The notes: generated from the sequence alone by a model not told the origin. DNA of 64,000 bases from Virgibacillus_F flavescens (GCF_050574275.1 NZ_CP192260.1:1240001-1304000), one strand, 5' to 3'. Positions 53,428 to 61,224 are shown, numbered from the stretch's first letter. Numbers and translations are program-made.

Positions 53428-54711
53428 ATGAAAGTGCGAATTGGTGTCATTGGTCCAGCTGATTCCATGCAGCGGATCATGTACGTGGCACAAGAATGTG
53501 ACGATGTGGAATTTATTCCGTGTATCTATAAGAATTTAAGCGATATTAACGCGTTGCTTGAAAAAAACAAAGGATATGTGGACCAATGGCTGTTTTCTGG
53601 CGTGTTAAATTTCACATACGCGAGCGAAATGAAATTAATAACGGACGAGATAGCCAGTTTTCCTCCACTGCATGGATCGAGTTTTTTTGGCACATTGCTG
53701 GAAGCGCAGTTAAACGAGAAGAAGGTTTATGAAAAGGTCAGTATTGACACGATTGCCGAAGAAGAATTAGCAAAAATCCTGTCTTACTATAAATTGGAGT
53801 CATTGCACTATTACAGTACCCCTTTTAAAGGGTATCAACATACTTCCAGTTTTATCGATTTTCATAAACAGCTGTACGATGAAGGGAAAATTGAAGTAGT
53901 TATTACCCCAATCAAGGAAACATATTTTGGATTAAAAAAATTAGGTATTCCGGTTTATCGGGTTACACCATCGTATCTTTCCATTCAATTGACCATTCAA
54001 TTATTGAGAGAACGAGCGCAGTCAAACCGGTACAAGAATGCACAAATGGCAGTGGTCGGCTGTAAGATTGAGTTTAATTCAGAGAAACAGGACGACTTGT
54101 ATTATTCCTTTAAAATGAAACACTTTGAACTTGATTTAAAACGCTCCCTGCTGCTGCTAACTGAAAAAGTTAATGGCTCGTTAATGCATTTAGGCGATGG
54201 GTTGTTCTTTATTTTCACAACAAGGGGGGAAATAAAGGGAGAGACAGAAATGGAATTATTCCATTTAATTAACGATGTTAAAGCTCAATCGAATATAAAA
54301 ATGGAAATAGCTGTTGGTCTTGGAGAGACGGTTTCGCAAGCCGAGCAAAATGTCCGGTACGGATTCCGAAACAGTAAAACTGAAGAATCTACGATCGTGA
54401 TGATCGATGAAAACCAATCGATTAGTTTGAAAAACCCTAGGGAAACAGATTTTTCCTACAAGACGATGGAGATCAACAAGGATCAAAACAGCGTCAATCC
54501 TGCTGTTATTTCCAAAATTCAATCGTATGTCAATCAGTACAATCGAAGCGAGTTTACTTCACAGGATCTGTCACGATGGTTAAAAAGCACGGAACGAAAT
54601 GGCCGCAGAATTTTAACTTTGCTTGATCAAGCGAACATAATCGAAGCGTGCGGGAAGGCTCAGCAAAGTGAACGAGGAAGACCAAGAAAGGTTTACCGCT
54701 TTATAAAATAA
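53428..54711 (+). CDS. Transcriptional regulator with degenerate GGDEF-like domain and C-terminal HTH
   Basis: A 427-residue protein with no close family name that I can give. Residues 1-200 are an alpha/beta sensor-like part (KVRIGVIGPADSMQRIMYVA). Residues 205-340 (MAVVGCKIEF, GSLMHLGDGLFFIFTT, KMEIAVGLGETVSQAEQN) look like the degenerate GGDEF-like fold of PucR/CdaR regulators. The last 70 residues form a winged helix (FTSQDLSRWLKSTERNGRRILTLL) that ends GRPRKVYRF. It most likely controls this operon. The start at 53428 has ACAGGTG upstream. Confidence 0.7.
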   Translation: MKVRIGVIGPADSMQRIMYVAQECDDVEFIPCIYKNLSDINALLEKNKGYVDQWLFSGVLNFTYASEMKLITDEIASFPPLHGSSFFGTLLEAQLNEKKVYEKVSIDTIAEEELAKILSYYKLESLHYYSTPFKGYQHTSSFIDFHKQLYDEGKIEVVITPIKETYFGLKKLGIPVYRVTPSYLSIQLTIQLLRERAQSNRYKNAQMAVVGCKIEFNSEKQDDLYYSFKMKHFELDLKRSLLLLTEKVNGSLMHLGDGLFFIFTTRGEIKGETEMELFHLINDVKAQSNIKMEIAVGLGETVSQAEQNVRYGFRNSKTEESTIVMIDENQSISLKNPRETDFSYKTMEINKDQNSVNPAVISKIQSYVNQYNRSEFTSQDLSRWLKSTERNGRRILTLLDQANIIEACGKAQQSERGRPRKVYRFIK

Positions 54712-54737
54712 GTTCTTAATTTGAAAGGGTGTATTCC

Positions 54738-56261
54738 ATGTCAGCAAAAGGTAATGAAGCTAAAAATTCAAGAATGACTGGATTTCTTAATGTCATTGAA
54801 CGTGCAGGAAATAAATTACCCGATCCCTTTATGCTGTTTGTCTATTTAGCAGCTATTGTAATTGTATTGTCGTCGATTATTTCCCTGTTTAATGTAACAT
54901 TTACCGTTCCTGGAGCGGAGGAATCATTAACGATTAAAAGTTTGCTCACTACTGAAGGGTTACAATACATACTGACTTCGATGCTCGATAACTTTGTCGG
55001 TTTCGCGCCGCTCGGAATAGTATTGGCAATGATGCTCGGTATTGGACTTGCGGATAAAGTGGGGTTACTTGAAACAGCAATTAAGAGCACTATTTTAAAA
55101 GCTCCAGCTTCGCTCATAACTTACGCAGTAGTTTTTACAGGAATAATGGGTAATATTGCGTCCGATGCAGCTTTCGTAATTATTCCGCCACTTGCTGCCA
55201 TGGTATTTTATAATGTGGGAAGACATCCACTCGCAGGTTTAGCAGCAGGATTTGCCGGCGTTGGGTCCGGTTTCACCGCCAACTTTATGATTACCGGAAC
55301 AGATGCGCTGCTATCAGGTATTTCTACCGAGGTTATGCAGACAATTGACCCGAATATTGTGGTAACCCCAGTAGATAACTGGTACTTTATGATTGTATCT
55401 GTAGTCTTTTTATCGATTGCAGGCGCGCTGGTAACGGAAAAAATAGTAGAACCGAGACTCGGTGAATACACCGGTAAAGTGAAAAAGGAATTCGTACCTG
55501 TAACCTCGTTAGAGATGAAAGGATTCCGAAACGCAATTATTGTTGGTACAGTCTTTATAGCGCTGATCGTGCTTGTTATACTGCTTCCGAATTCCCCATT
55601 AACAAATGAAGAAGGTGGCATCGTACCATCTCCATTTTTAGATGGTATTGTACCAATCATTCTAATCTGGTTTATAGCAATAGGTATAGCGTATGGTAAA
55701 ACTGTTGGAAAGATTGAAAGTTCGAAAGATATCGGTGGATTTATGGGCGAATCGATGAAAGATATGTCCGGATTTATTGTATTAATATTTGCCGCAGCAC
55801 AGTTCATTGCGTACTTTGAATGGACAAACATGGGATCATGGATTGCTGTTAGTGGAGCAAACTTCCTAGAATCACTCGGATTTACCGGACTTGCAGCAGT
55901 AATTGGATTCGTGTTATTAACCGCTGTAATGAACTTATTAATCTTTAGCGGCTCAGCACAATGGGCACTAGAAGCACCTATTTTCTTAAAAATGTTCTAC
56001 TTCTTAGGATATGAGCCTGCATTTATCCAGGCATCCTACCGCATCGCTGATTCATCGACTAATATCATTACGCCGATGAATCCATATATTATTATTGTCC
56101 TTGCATTTATGAAGGAATATGACAAAAAGGCTGGCCTCGGAACCTTAATAGCACTAATGCTGCCGTACAGCATCGTCTTCTTAGGCACGTGGATTATCCT
56201 GTTATTAGCGTTTGCTTTATTAGGAATCCCGTTTGGTCCGGGGATTGGTGTTTATTATTAA
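54738..56261 (+). CDS. abgT: AbgT family p-aminobenzoyl-glutamate transporter
   Basis: A 507-residue, 12-helix transporter of the AbgT family: GNKLPDPFMLFVYLAAIVIV, FAPLGIVLAMMLGIGLADKVG, GNIASDAAFVIIPPLAAMVF, GFTANFMITGTDALLSGIS and FSGSAQWALEAPIFLKMF, including the conserved hairpin residues. AbgT proteins import p-aminobenzoyl-glutamate or export antimetabolites such as sulfonamides. It is the last gene of the four-gene operon, followed by array F and then a terminator. GAAAGGGTG lies six bases before the ATG. Confidence 0.93.
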   Translation: MSAKGNEAKNSRMTGFLNVIERAGNKLPDPFMLFVYLAAIVIVLSSIISLFNVTFTVPGAEESLTIKSLLTTEGLQYILTSMLDNFVGFAPLGIVLAMMLGIGLADKVGLLETAIKSTILKAPASLITYAVVFTGIMGNIASDAAFVIIPPLAAMVFYNVGRHPLAGLAAGFAGVGSGFTANFMITGTDALLSGISTEVMQTIDPNIVVTPVDNWYFMIVSVVFLSIAGALVTEKIVEPRLGEYTGKVKKEFVPVTSLEMKGFRNAIIVGTVFIALIVLVILLPNSPLTNEEGGIVPSPFLDGIVPIILIWFIAIGIAYGKTVGKIESSKDIGGFMGESMKDMSGFIVLIFAAAQFIAYFEWTNMGSWIAVSGANFLESLGFTGLAAVIGFVLLTAVMNLLIFSGSAQWALEAPIFLKMFYFLGYEPAFIQASYRIADSSTNIITPMNPYIIIVLAFMKEYDKKAGLGTLIALMLPYSIVFLGTWIILLLAFALLGIPFGPGIGVYY

Positions 56262-56294
56262 ATTTAGTTGACGTAGTCGGTGGTGGTGGTGGTG

Positions 56295-56659
56295 GTGCGC
56301 GATTTTGGCAGGTTGGCGCGCGAATAATGGTGCAGTATGCGCGATTTCTACCACTGGGTGCGCGAATTTCTGTGGTTCGTGATCGAATATCAATGTGCTG
56401 CGCGCGATATTCAGGCAACGATGCGCGATTTCTGCCGGACTACGCGCGATTCCCACTCCAGTCGGCATACATTTTTAAGTTAATGAAGATCCGGTTAAAC
56501 CCGGGCGTAGATCGCGCGTGGTTGGATTGAAATCGCGCGAGCCTAGGATGGAATCGCGCAACTAGGGTAAATTATAGCGCGCATCCAAGCAATAAACGCG
56601 CGCCACTCATCAATAATCGCGCACCAGCAACGGAAAGTCGCGCACTACCCCACACTGGC
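56295..56659. repeat. 21-bp periodic array F, forward block plus inverted block
   Basis: Eight forward units start every 21 bp from 56295 to 56442 and seven inverted units every 21 bp from 56512 to 56638, with the same 70-bp offset as in array E. The centre (GTCGGCATACATTTTTAAGT, then CCGGTTAAACCCGGG) and many variable spacers match array E, so E and F are diverged copies. It lies between the abgT stop codon and a terminator, so it is likely the 3' untranslated part of the operon mRNA. Confidence 0.93.
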
Positions 56660-56707
56660 CACACAACCGCACAACAGTATTTAATAAAAACATCCTATCT
56701 ATACTAC

Positions 56708-56747
56708 AATCGTCACCAATCTAAATCTGGTGGCGATTTTTATTTTT
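56708..56747 (+). terminator. Terminator downstream of array F
   Basis: Stem AATCGTCACCA / TGGTGGCGATT with loop ATCTAAATC, followed by a strong T run. A related but decayed sequence follows array E near 50720. Confidence 0.8.
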
Positions 56748-56809
56748 TTATTTACTTGCCACCTTTTCACTGTGTGATTCGATTGTAGTAGTGAAAGGAG
56801 GTGAGGAAC

Positions 56810-57034
56810 ATGGCAATCTCAAATTTGGAAAATTCAACACTACGTTTAGTCTTCAACGACGGCGTGGATGGTATCACTGGTAAGGAGATCTTCAAATCGA
56901 AGAGCTTCAACAACGTAAAACTTGCAGCTACTGCAGACCAGTTATACGCGATCTCCATCGCACTTGAGCCGTTACAGCAGCGTGTTCTTTTCAAAATAGA
57001 ACGCAACGACAGCTCCGAGTTACGTCAGCAGTAA
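56810..57034 (+). CDS. DUF1659 domain protein
   Basis: A 74-residue protein of the DUF1659 family: NSTLRLVFNDGVDGITGKEIFKSKSFNNVK, then ATADQLYAISIALEPLQQ. The family usually stands with a DUF2922 gene and a yvrJ gene in Bacillaceae, as here; the role is not known. AAAGGAGGTGAGG precedes ATG 56810. Confidence 0.9.
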   Translation: MAISNLENSTLRLVFNDGVDGITGKEIFKSKSFNNVKLAATADQLYAISIALEPLQQRVLFKIERNDSSELRQQ

Positions 57035-57069
57035 CAAGCGTTTAAATCAATAGGAAAGGAGGGATTCTG

Positions 57070-57288
57070 ATGGCGAAGAAATTGGAAATGAAATTTGAGA
57101 ACGAAGACGGCAAAGTGGTAACGTACACACTTGATAACCCGATTGAACCTGTTGATACCGCTGCAGTGGAAGCTGCAATGGATGAAATCATCACGCAAAA
57201 CGCGTTCACATCATCTGGTGGCGATTTAGTTGCGAAGAAAAGTGCACGAATCGTTGAACGTAACGTATTAGATATCGACTTAGCTTAA
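57070..57288 (+). CDS. DUF2922 domain protein
   Basis: A 72-residue protein of the DUF2922 family (MKFENEDGKVVTYTLDNP, VDTAAVEAAMDEIITQNAF, SARIVERNVLDIDL). It follows the DUF1659 gene by 35 bp with AAAGGAGGGATTC upstream and ends at a terminator. Its function is unknown; the pair is probably co-transcribed. Confidence 0.9.
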   Translation: MAKKLEMKFENEDGKVVTYTLDNPIEPVDTAAVEAAMDEIITQNAFTSSGGDLVAKKSARIVERNVLDIDLA

Positions 57289-57291
57289 TTA

Positions 57292-57336
57292 AAAGACCAG
57301 CGACAAGAAGTGACATTCTGGCGCTGGTCTTTTTGA
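57292..57336. terminator. Rho-independent terminator
   Basis: Stem AAAGACCAGCG / CGCTGGTCTTT with TTT after it. It closes the DUF1659-DUF2922 unit. Confidence 0.85.
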
Positions 57337-57339
57337 TTT

Positions 57340-57460
57340 CTGACTGGGAAGAGCGATAGCGTCTCCCGAGTTTGGTGATTTGTTGCCTGGGAGGGTGTTG
57401 CTATGTCCCGGATATGGTTGTATGGTCTGTCTCCCGAGTTTCATGTTAGATGGCCTGGGT
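57340..57460. repeat. Possible degenerate CTCCCGAG repeat block
   Basis: GTCTCCCGAG occurs at 57361 and 57429, with related TGGGAAG, CCTGGGAGG and GTCCCGGA words between, several near a 21-bp spacing. It could be a worn relative of the regular array at 60624, but the spacing is broken (68 bp between the two best units). Confidence 0.35.
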
Positions 57461-57502
57461 CTTGCAAATTGGACCTTAATTAACTGAAAAGGAGGAAACA
57501 AA

Positions 57503-57643
57503 ATGGAAGCATGGATAGCTTTCGTAACCGATGTTGGTTTCCCAATTGTGGTGACGTTTTACTTGCTGCACCGCATTGAAGGAAAGCTCAACGACTTAAT
57601 CGAATCCATCCACGATCTGCCTGATAAAATGGTCGGTTCATAA
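57503..57643 (+). CDS. yvrJ: YvrJ family small membrane protein
   Basis: A 46-residue protein: MEAWIAFVTDVGFPIVVTFY is a membrane helix, followed by LLHRIEGKLNDLIESI, an amphipathic tail. This matches the YvrJ family, which accompanies DUF1659 and DUF2922 genes. AAAAGGAGGAAAC precedes the ATG and a terminator follows. Confidence 0.85.
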   Translation: MEAWIAFVTDVGFPIVVTFYLLHRIEGKLNDLIESIHDLPDKMVGS

Positions 57644-57646
57644 AGA

Positions 57647-57678
57647 AAACTCCAGCTGCGGCTGGAGTTTATTATTTT
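57647..57678 (+). terminator. Rho-independent terminator
   Basis: Stem AAACTCCAGC / GCTGGAGTTT with a TGCG loop and a following T-rich tract, just after yvrJ. Confidence 0.85.
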
Positions 57679-57749
57679 CGTCGTGACATTTGAATAAAGT
57701 AAGTATCCACATTATAATGATTTCAAATGAGAATAAGAGGGTGTTTAAT

Positions 57750-57995
57750 GTGCTTACTAAAGTTCAAAAATGCGGTAGTAATTTATTTGTTCGTATTCCT
57801 CAAAGTATTGCAGAAGAGTCTGGTATTGTAGATGGCTCCGAAGTTGAATTAATGATAGAGGACAAAGGTATTTCATTAAGGTTAACGCCTCTGAAAAAAG
57901 AACTTAATCTTGAAAAATTATTAGCACGTATAACGGATGAAAATCGCCATCAAGAAGTTGATTTTGGCAAACCTGAAGGATACGAGTCCGTATAA
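57750..57995 (+). CDS. AbrB/MazE-type antitoxin-like protein without a toxin partner
   Basis: An 81-residue SpoVT/AbrB-fold protein: LTKVQKCGSNLFVRIPQSIAEESGIVDGSEVELMIEDKGISLRL is the DNA-binding swapped-hairpin domain, followed by a MazE-like C-terminal tail (LEKLLARITDENRHQEVDFG) that normally binds a MazF/PemK toxin. No toxin gene follows; a terminator and a convergent gene come next. I start at GTG 57750 because AAGAGGGTG is well placed; the frame is open to 57690. It could be an orphan antitoxin or a stand-alone regulator. Confidence 0.82.
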   Translation: MLTKVQKCGSNLFVRIPQSIAEESGIVDGSEVELMIEDKGISLRLTPLKKELNLEKLLARITDENRHQEVDFGKPEGYESV

Positions 57996-58020
57996 CGCGT
58001 TTTTCTAGTAAATAGGGACA

Positions 58021-58062
58021 AAGACCAACGTCACTGATTCCCAAGTTGACGTTGGTCTTTAT
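58021..58062. terminator. Bidirectional intrinsic terminator
   Basis: Perfect 13-bp stem AAGACCAACGTCA / TGACGTTGGTCTT, T run after it, shared by the antitoxin-like gene and the convergent hypothetical gene. Confidence 0.88.
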
Positions 58063-58076
58063 TACCTAATAGTGTT

Positions 58077-58535
58077 CTATTCCTTCACAAATCCTTCTTC
58101 ATCCAAAAATTGTGCTGCCTGCTTATAGGTATGAAAAGATCCGTCTAGATTTTGTCCGGCGTATACGTTCCATAGCCCATCTTCGTACACCATCAGCAAT
58201 GACTGGTTGTTTGCATTGATCCATGTTTCATCGTCCGGAATTACTTCCGCGTTTGCTTCAGGTGAAAGCGAATTGATGGCTTGTTGAACGATATCTTTTA
58301 GCTCAACCTCTGAGAAGTCGCGAATATTGACCATTCCTTTGTTGTCGGTCGGATAACCCGGAATGTATTTCGCATATACAAACCCGTTCCCATTTGGGTG
58401 CAGGTGCTGAACTACTATTTTCTTGTCTATCGCACTTTCTTCATAGTGAAAATTAATGCGTCCCATGGATATTTGCTTTTGTTCGAGTTCAGGAAACGCG
58501 TTGATAATGGTTAGTTTTTCTTCAAATGTTAGCAT
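58077..58535 (-). CDS. Conserved hypothetical protein (152 aa)
   Basis: No family recognised. The protein is soluble and acidic (MLTFEEKLTIINAFPELEQKQ, HPNGNGFVYAKYIPGYPTDNKG, DDETWINANNQSLLMVYEDGLWNVYAG). It has no signal peptide, membrane segment or cysteine. GGAGGAATT directly precedes the ATG. It is a single gene between a bidirectional terminator and the divergent hydrolase gene. Confidence 0.75.
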   Translation of the reverse strand: MLTFEEKLTIINAFPELEQKQISMGRINFHYEESAIDKKIVVQHLHPNGNGFVYAKYIPGYPTDNKGMVNIRDFSEVELKDIVQQAINSLSPEANAEVIPDDETWINANNQSLLMVYEDGLWNVYAGQNLDGSFHTYKQAAQFLDEEGFVKE

Positions 58536-58655
58536 AATTCCTCCGTTTACTATCTTTTTGACTTAACTATAAGTATACCATTAAAGTATGGATTGTATTA
58601 ATTCCTATTTTCGCACATAGAATGGTTTTAGAAAACGAATAGGAGGAATTGAAAA

Positions 58656-59456
58656 ATGTCTTTTGTACATTTAGATTCTGAAACGACGCTTTATTATGAG
58701 GATCAAGGCGCGGGGCAGCCGGTTGTTTTCGTGCATGGCGTCATGATGAGCAGCAAATTCTTTCATAAACAAGTGCCATATTTTAAAGAGAACTATCGCT
58801 GCATTATATTGGATCTGCGGGGGCATGGGCAGTCTGCAAAGGTCGAACACGGACATACGGTTGCTCAGTATGCGCGGGATTTGAAGCTGTTTTTGGAAAA
58901 ACTCGATTTAGAGGATGTTATTTTGGTCGGCTGGTCGATGGGTGCATTTGTATTGTGGGACTACGTAAATCAATTTGGAACGGAAAACATTAAGGCGCTG
59001 ACGATTGTTGATCAGTCTCCGTCGGACTACATTTGGCCCGGCTGGGAGTATGGCGCATTTAACTTCGATGCGATTAAGGGAGTTATGCAGGCAATCCAGG
59101 AAGACCAGCATGGTTTCAATAGTGAATTCATCTACGGTATGTTCAAGGAAAAGCCCGATCCCAGCGAACACGAATGGATACTGAATGAAATGAACAGTCT
59201 CCCTGCCACTATTGAAAGTACGATTGTATTCAATCAGACGGCAGTGGATTATCGGGAAACAGTCGCAAATGTAGATGTGCCGACGTTGATTTGTTTTGGA
59301 ACAGTTGGATTTTTCCCGATCGAAGCGGGGGAGTATATACAAACGCGCATACCAGGGTCGAAATTAGTAGCTTTTGAGAATAGCAGCCATCTGTTGTTCC
59401 TGGAGGAGACGGATAAATTTAATGCGGAACTAGATACGTTTTTTAATAGTTTATAA
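58656..59456 (+). CDS. Alpha/beta hydrolase
   Basis: A 266-residue alpha/beta-fold hydrolase: VVFVHGVMMSSKFF (oxyanion hole HG), LDLRGHGQS, the nucleophile elbow VGWSMGAFVLW with Ser, and the late His in NSSHLLFLEE. The conserved DQSP motif after the elbow is seen in chloroperoxidase/epoxide hydrolase relatives. Cytoplasmic, substrate unknown. AATAGGAGGAATTG precedes the ATG. It is a single-gene unit. Confidence 0.88.
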   Translation: MSFVHLDSETTLYYEDQGAGQPVVFVHGVMMSSKFFHKQVPYFKENYRCIILDLRGHGQSAKVEHGHTVAQYARDLKLFLEKLDLEDVILVGWSMGAFVLWDYVNQFGTENIKALTIVDQSPSDYIWPGWEYGAFNFDAIKGVMQAIQEDQHGFNSEFIYGMFKEKPDPSEHEWILNEMNSLPATIESTIVFNQTAVDYRETVANVDVPTLICFGTVGFFPIEAGEYIQTRIPGSKLVAFENSSHLLFLEETDKFNAELDTFFNSL

Positions 59457-59475
59457 GTTGGGCTGGATACTTTTT

Positions 59476-59514
59476 CCTCTCTTTATTATATAATACTATC
59501 TAAATAAAGAGAGG
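59476..59514 (+). promoter_or_regulatory. Inverted repeat spanning the -10 and ribosome binding site of the NERD gene
   Basis: CCTCTCTTTATT and AATAAAGAGAGG are perfect complements around a 15-base centre containing TATAAT. The right arm includes most of the ribosome binding site (AGAGAGGAG) of the following gene. It could be an operator, or an RNA hairpin hiding the binding site if transcription starts upstream. Confidence 0.5.
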
Positions 59515-59522
59515 AGAAAGTT

Positions 59523-60449
59523 ATGATCATAAAATGGCGAACAACCCCGATTGAAATCCACGTATTGGAGGCGCTCACGCGCAGACTCCCGAGGTGCGAC
59601 AGACGTATTGAAGAAGACCTGGCATTTTGCCAAAAGGGCTATGAAGGCGAAAAGAAAGTAGATCGCTTCACCAACTCACTTCTGAAAAACAACTTCACGA
59701 TTCTCCACGATGTATACATCCAGCATAACGGCGCGTCCTTCCAGATTGATACGCTGATCATAGGACCATATTGCATTTTCGTAGTGGAAATAAAGAATTA
59801 TGCAGGTGAAGTAACGTTTGACTTCAACTTAAATCAATTCACACGCGAACTTAACGGGAAATTAACCGGTTTCCGCAATCCCATCATTCAGGCAACCACA
59901 AATTCAATTCTCCTAACGGAATGGCTCACGGACCACGAAATTAGTGACGTTCCAATTTATTCACTTGTCGCACTCAGTGATCCGAGCACCATTTTAAAAA
60001 TCCTCCCCGAAAATAGTGAATTTCCAAACGAAGTGATGCACGGCGAATATCTTGCCCAATATATTCTTAAAGAAAAAGGTAATCCACATGGATACCTTCA
60101 CCAAAAAATTGGTGCGGTGATTTTGAATGAATGCGGAACGTTTAACTTCGATTACAAGCACAAATATAAAATTGAATGCAAAGATATTTTATGCGGTGTA
60201 CAGTGCCCCACTTGCGGAAGGTTGGGCATGAAGCGGATACATAATAAGTGGATCTGTGAGAAATGCTCTATAACGTCAGCTATTGCCCACCAATCAGCAT
60301 TAACGGACTATCTGTTATTAATAAAACCATGGATTACAAATTCGGAATGTATGCGCTTTTTGGGATTTAACTCCAAAAATGTTGCTACTAAACTATTAAA
60401 AGAACAAAAACTGAAATACGATAAGGATCGTAGAAGGTGGCATTTATAA
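59523..60449 (+). CDS. NERD-domain protein with zinc ribbon and winged-helix-like C-terminus
   Basis: The intact paralogue of the broken gene at 30238, 308 residues. The NERD domain spans residues 35-150 (KGYEGEKKVDRFTNSL, FTILHDVYIQ, FQIDTLIIGPYCIFVVEIKNYAG, FRNPIIQ) with putative nuclease residues D and E-x-K. A Cys4 zinc ribbon (CPTCG, CEKCS) lies near 228-255 and a helical tail (LTDYLLLIKPWITNSECMRFLGF) follows. NERD proteins are predicted DNA-acting nucleases of unknown role; this protein is cytoplasmic. GAGAGGAGAAAG precedes the ATG. A 21-bp periodic array of its own type starts 35 bp after the stop. Confidence 0.88.
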   Translation: MIIKWRTTPIEIHVLEALTRRLPRCDRRIEEDLAFCQKGYEGEKKVDRFTNSLLKNNFTILHDVYIQHNGASFQIDTLIIGPYCIFVVEIKNYAGEVTFDFNLNQFTRELNGKLTGFRNPIIQATTNSILLTEWLTDHEISDVPIYSLVALSDPSTILKILPENSEFPNEVMHGEYLAQYILKEKGNPHGYLHQKIGAVILNECGTFNFDYKHKYKIECKDILCGVQCPTCGRLGMKRIHNKWICEKCSITSAIAHQSALTDYLLLIKPWITNSECMRFLGFNSKNVATKLLKEQKLKYDKDRRRWHL

Positions 60450-60483
60450 AAAATCTAATTAACAGTCCACGTTAGTGGATAGT

Positions 60484-61022
60484 CGGGAGAGATCATATTA
60501 ATTAAGGGCGACACTAACCTTCGGCCGGGAGAGAGCTTCCTGAATTCAGGCCACATTTCTTTCTATTCGGGAGAGAGCTTCCAAATCTCGTGCGACAACC
60601 ACTCCGCCGGATTTGTTTGCGCAGTCTCCCGAAAGCGCGAAACTGTCGCCCGAGCGATGGAAGCAGTCTCCCGAGTCCGCGAAACTGTCGCCCGAGCGAT
60701 GGAAGCAGTCTCCCGAGTCCGCGAATGTGTCGCCCGAGCGATGGAAGCAGTCTCCCGAGTCCGCGAATGTGTCGCCCGAGCGATAGAAGCAGTCTCCCGA
60801 GTCCACGAATGTGTCGCCCGATCGATAGAAGCAGTCTCACGAGTCCACGAATGTGTCGCCCGAGCGATGGAAGCAGTCTCCCGAAAGCGCGAAACTGTCG
60901 CCCGAGCGATGGAAGCAGTCTCCCGAGTCCGCGAATGTGTCGCCCGAGCGATAGAAGCAGTCTCCCGAGTGCGCGAAACTGTCGCCCGAGCGATGGAAGC
61001 AGTCTCCCGAGTCCGCGAAACT
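60484..61022. repeat. 21-bp periodic array G with a CTCCCGAG core
   Basis: From 60624 to 61022, 19 units of exactly 21 bp alternate between GTCTCCCGAGTCCGCGAAACT-like and GTCGCCCGAGCGATGGAAGC-like versions, giving a 42-bp period without indels. Upstream, inverted units (CGGGAGAG) stand at 60484, 60526 and 60568, spaced 42 bp. The core differs from that of arrays A-F but the period is the same. The long open frames on both strands here are a by-product of a repeat length divisible by three and have no ribosome binding sites. Confidence 0.93.
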
Positions 61023-61195
61023 GCCGACTAAATCTTAAACCCAGTCCCGCATTATACAGCAAAACGACAAATTTCTACTATTAATAAAACACCTGTATAT
61101 AAAGCTTTGTAACAAGTTAATCGATTAAAATCGTTATCCCAATTCCCCAAAATTATCATCATTCTATTTATTTGTGAGAAAATTTACAAATTTAA

Positions 61196-61224
61196 TTGAC
61201 TTTCTTTTTCAAATATTTTAAACT
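61196..61224 (+). promoter_or_regulatory. Possible promoter of the S8 protease gene
   Basis: TTGACT (61196-61201), a 17-bp spacer and TAAACT (61219-61224), about 80 bp upstream of the start. The rest of 61023-61305 is AT-rich with nothing recognised. Confidence 0.4.

Noticed and set aside
50311..56659. Composite transposon with arrays E and F as terminal IS elements
   Set aside because: The arrays contain no transposase gene, no clear terminal inverted repeats and no visible target duplication; direct copies alone do not show transposition.
60514..61084. Long open frames (up to 182 codons) on both strands with repeats such as GRLLPSLGRQFRALG or SLPSPRMCRPSDG
   Set aside because: They follow from a 21-bp repeat whose length is divisible by three. 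All frames are open at once, none has a ribosome binding site, and the nucleotide repeat explains them fully.
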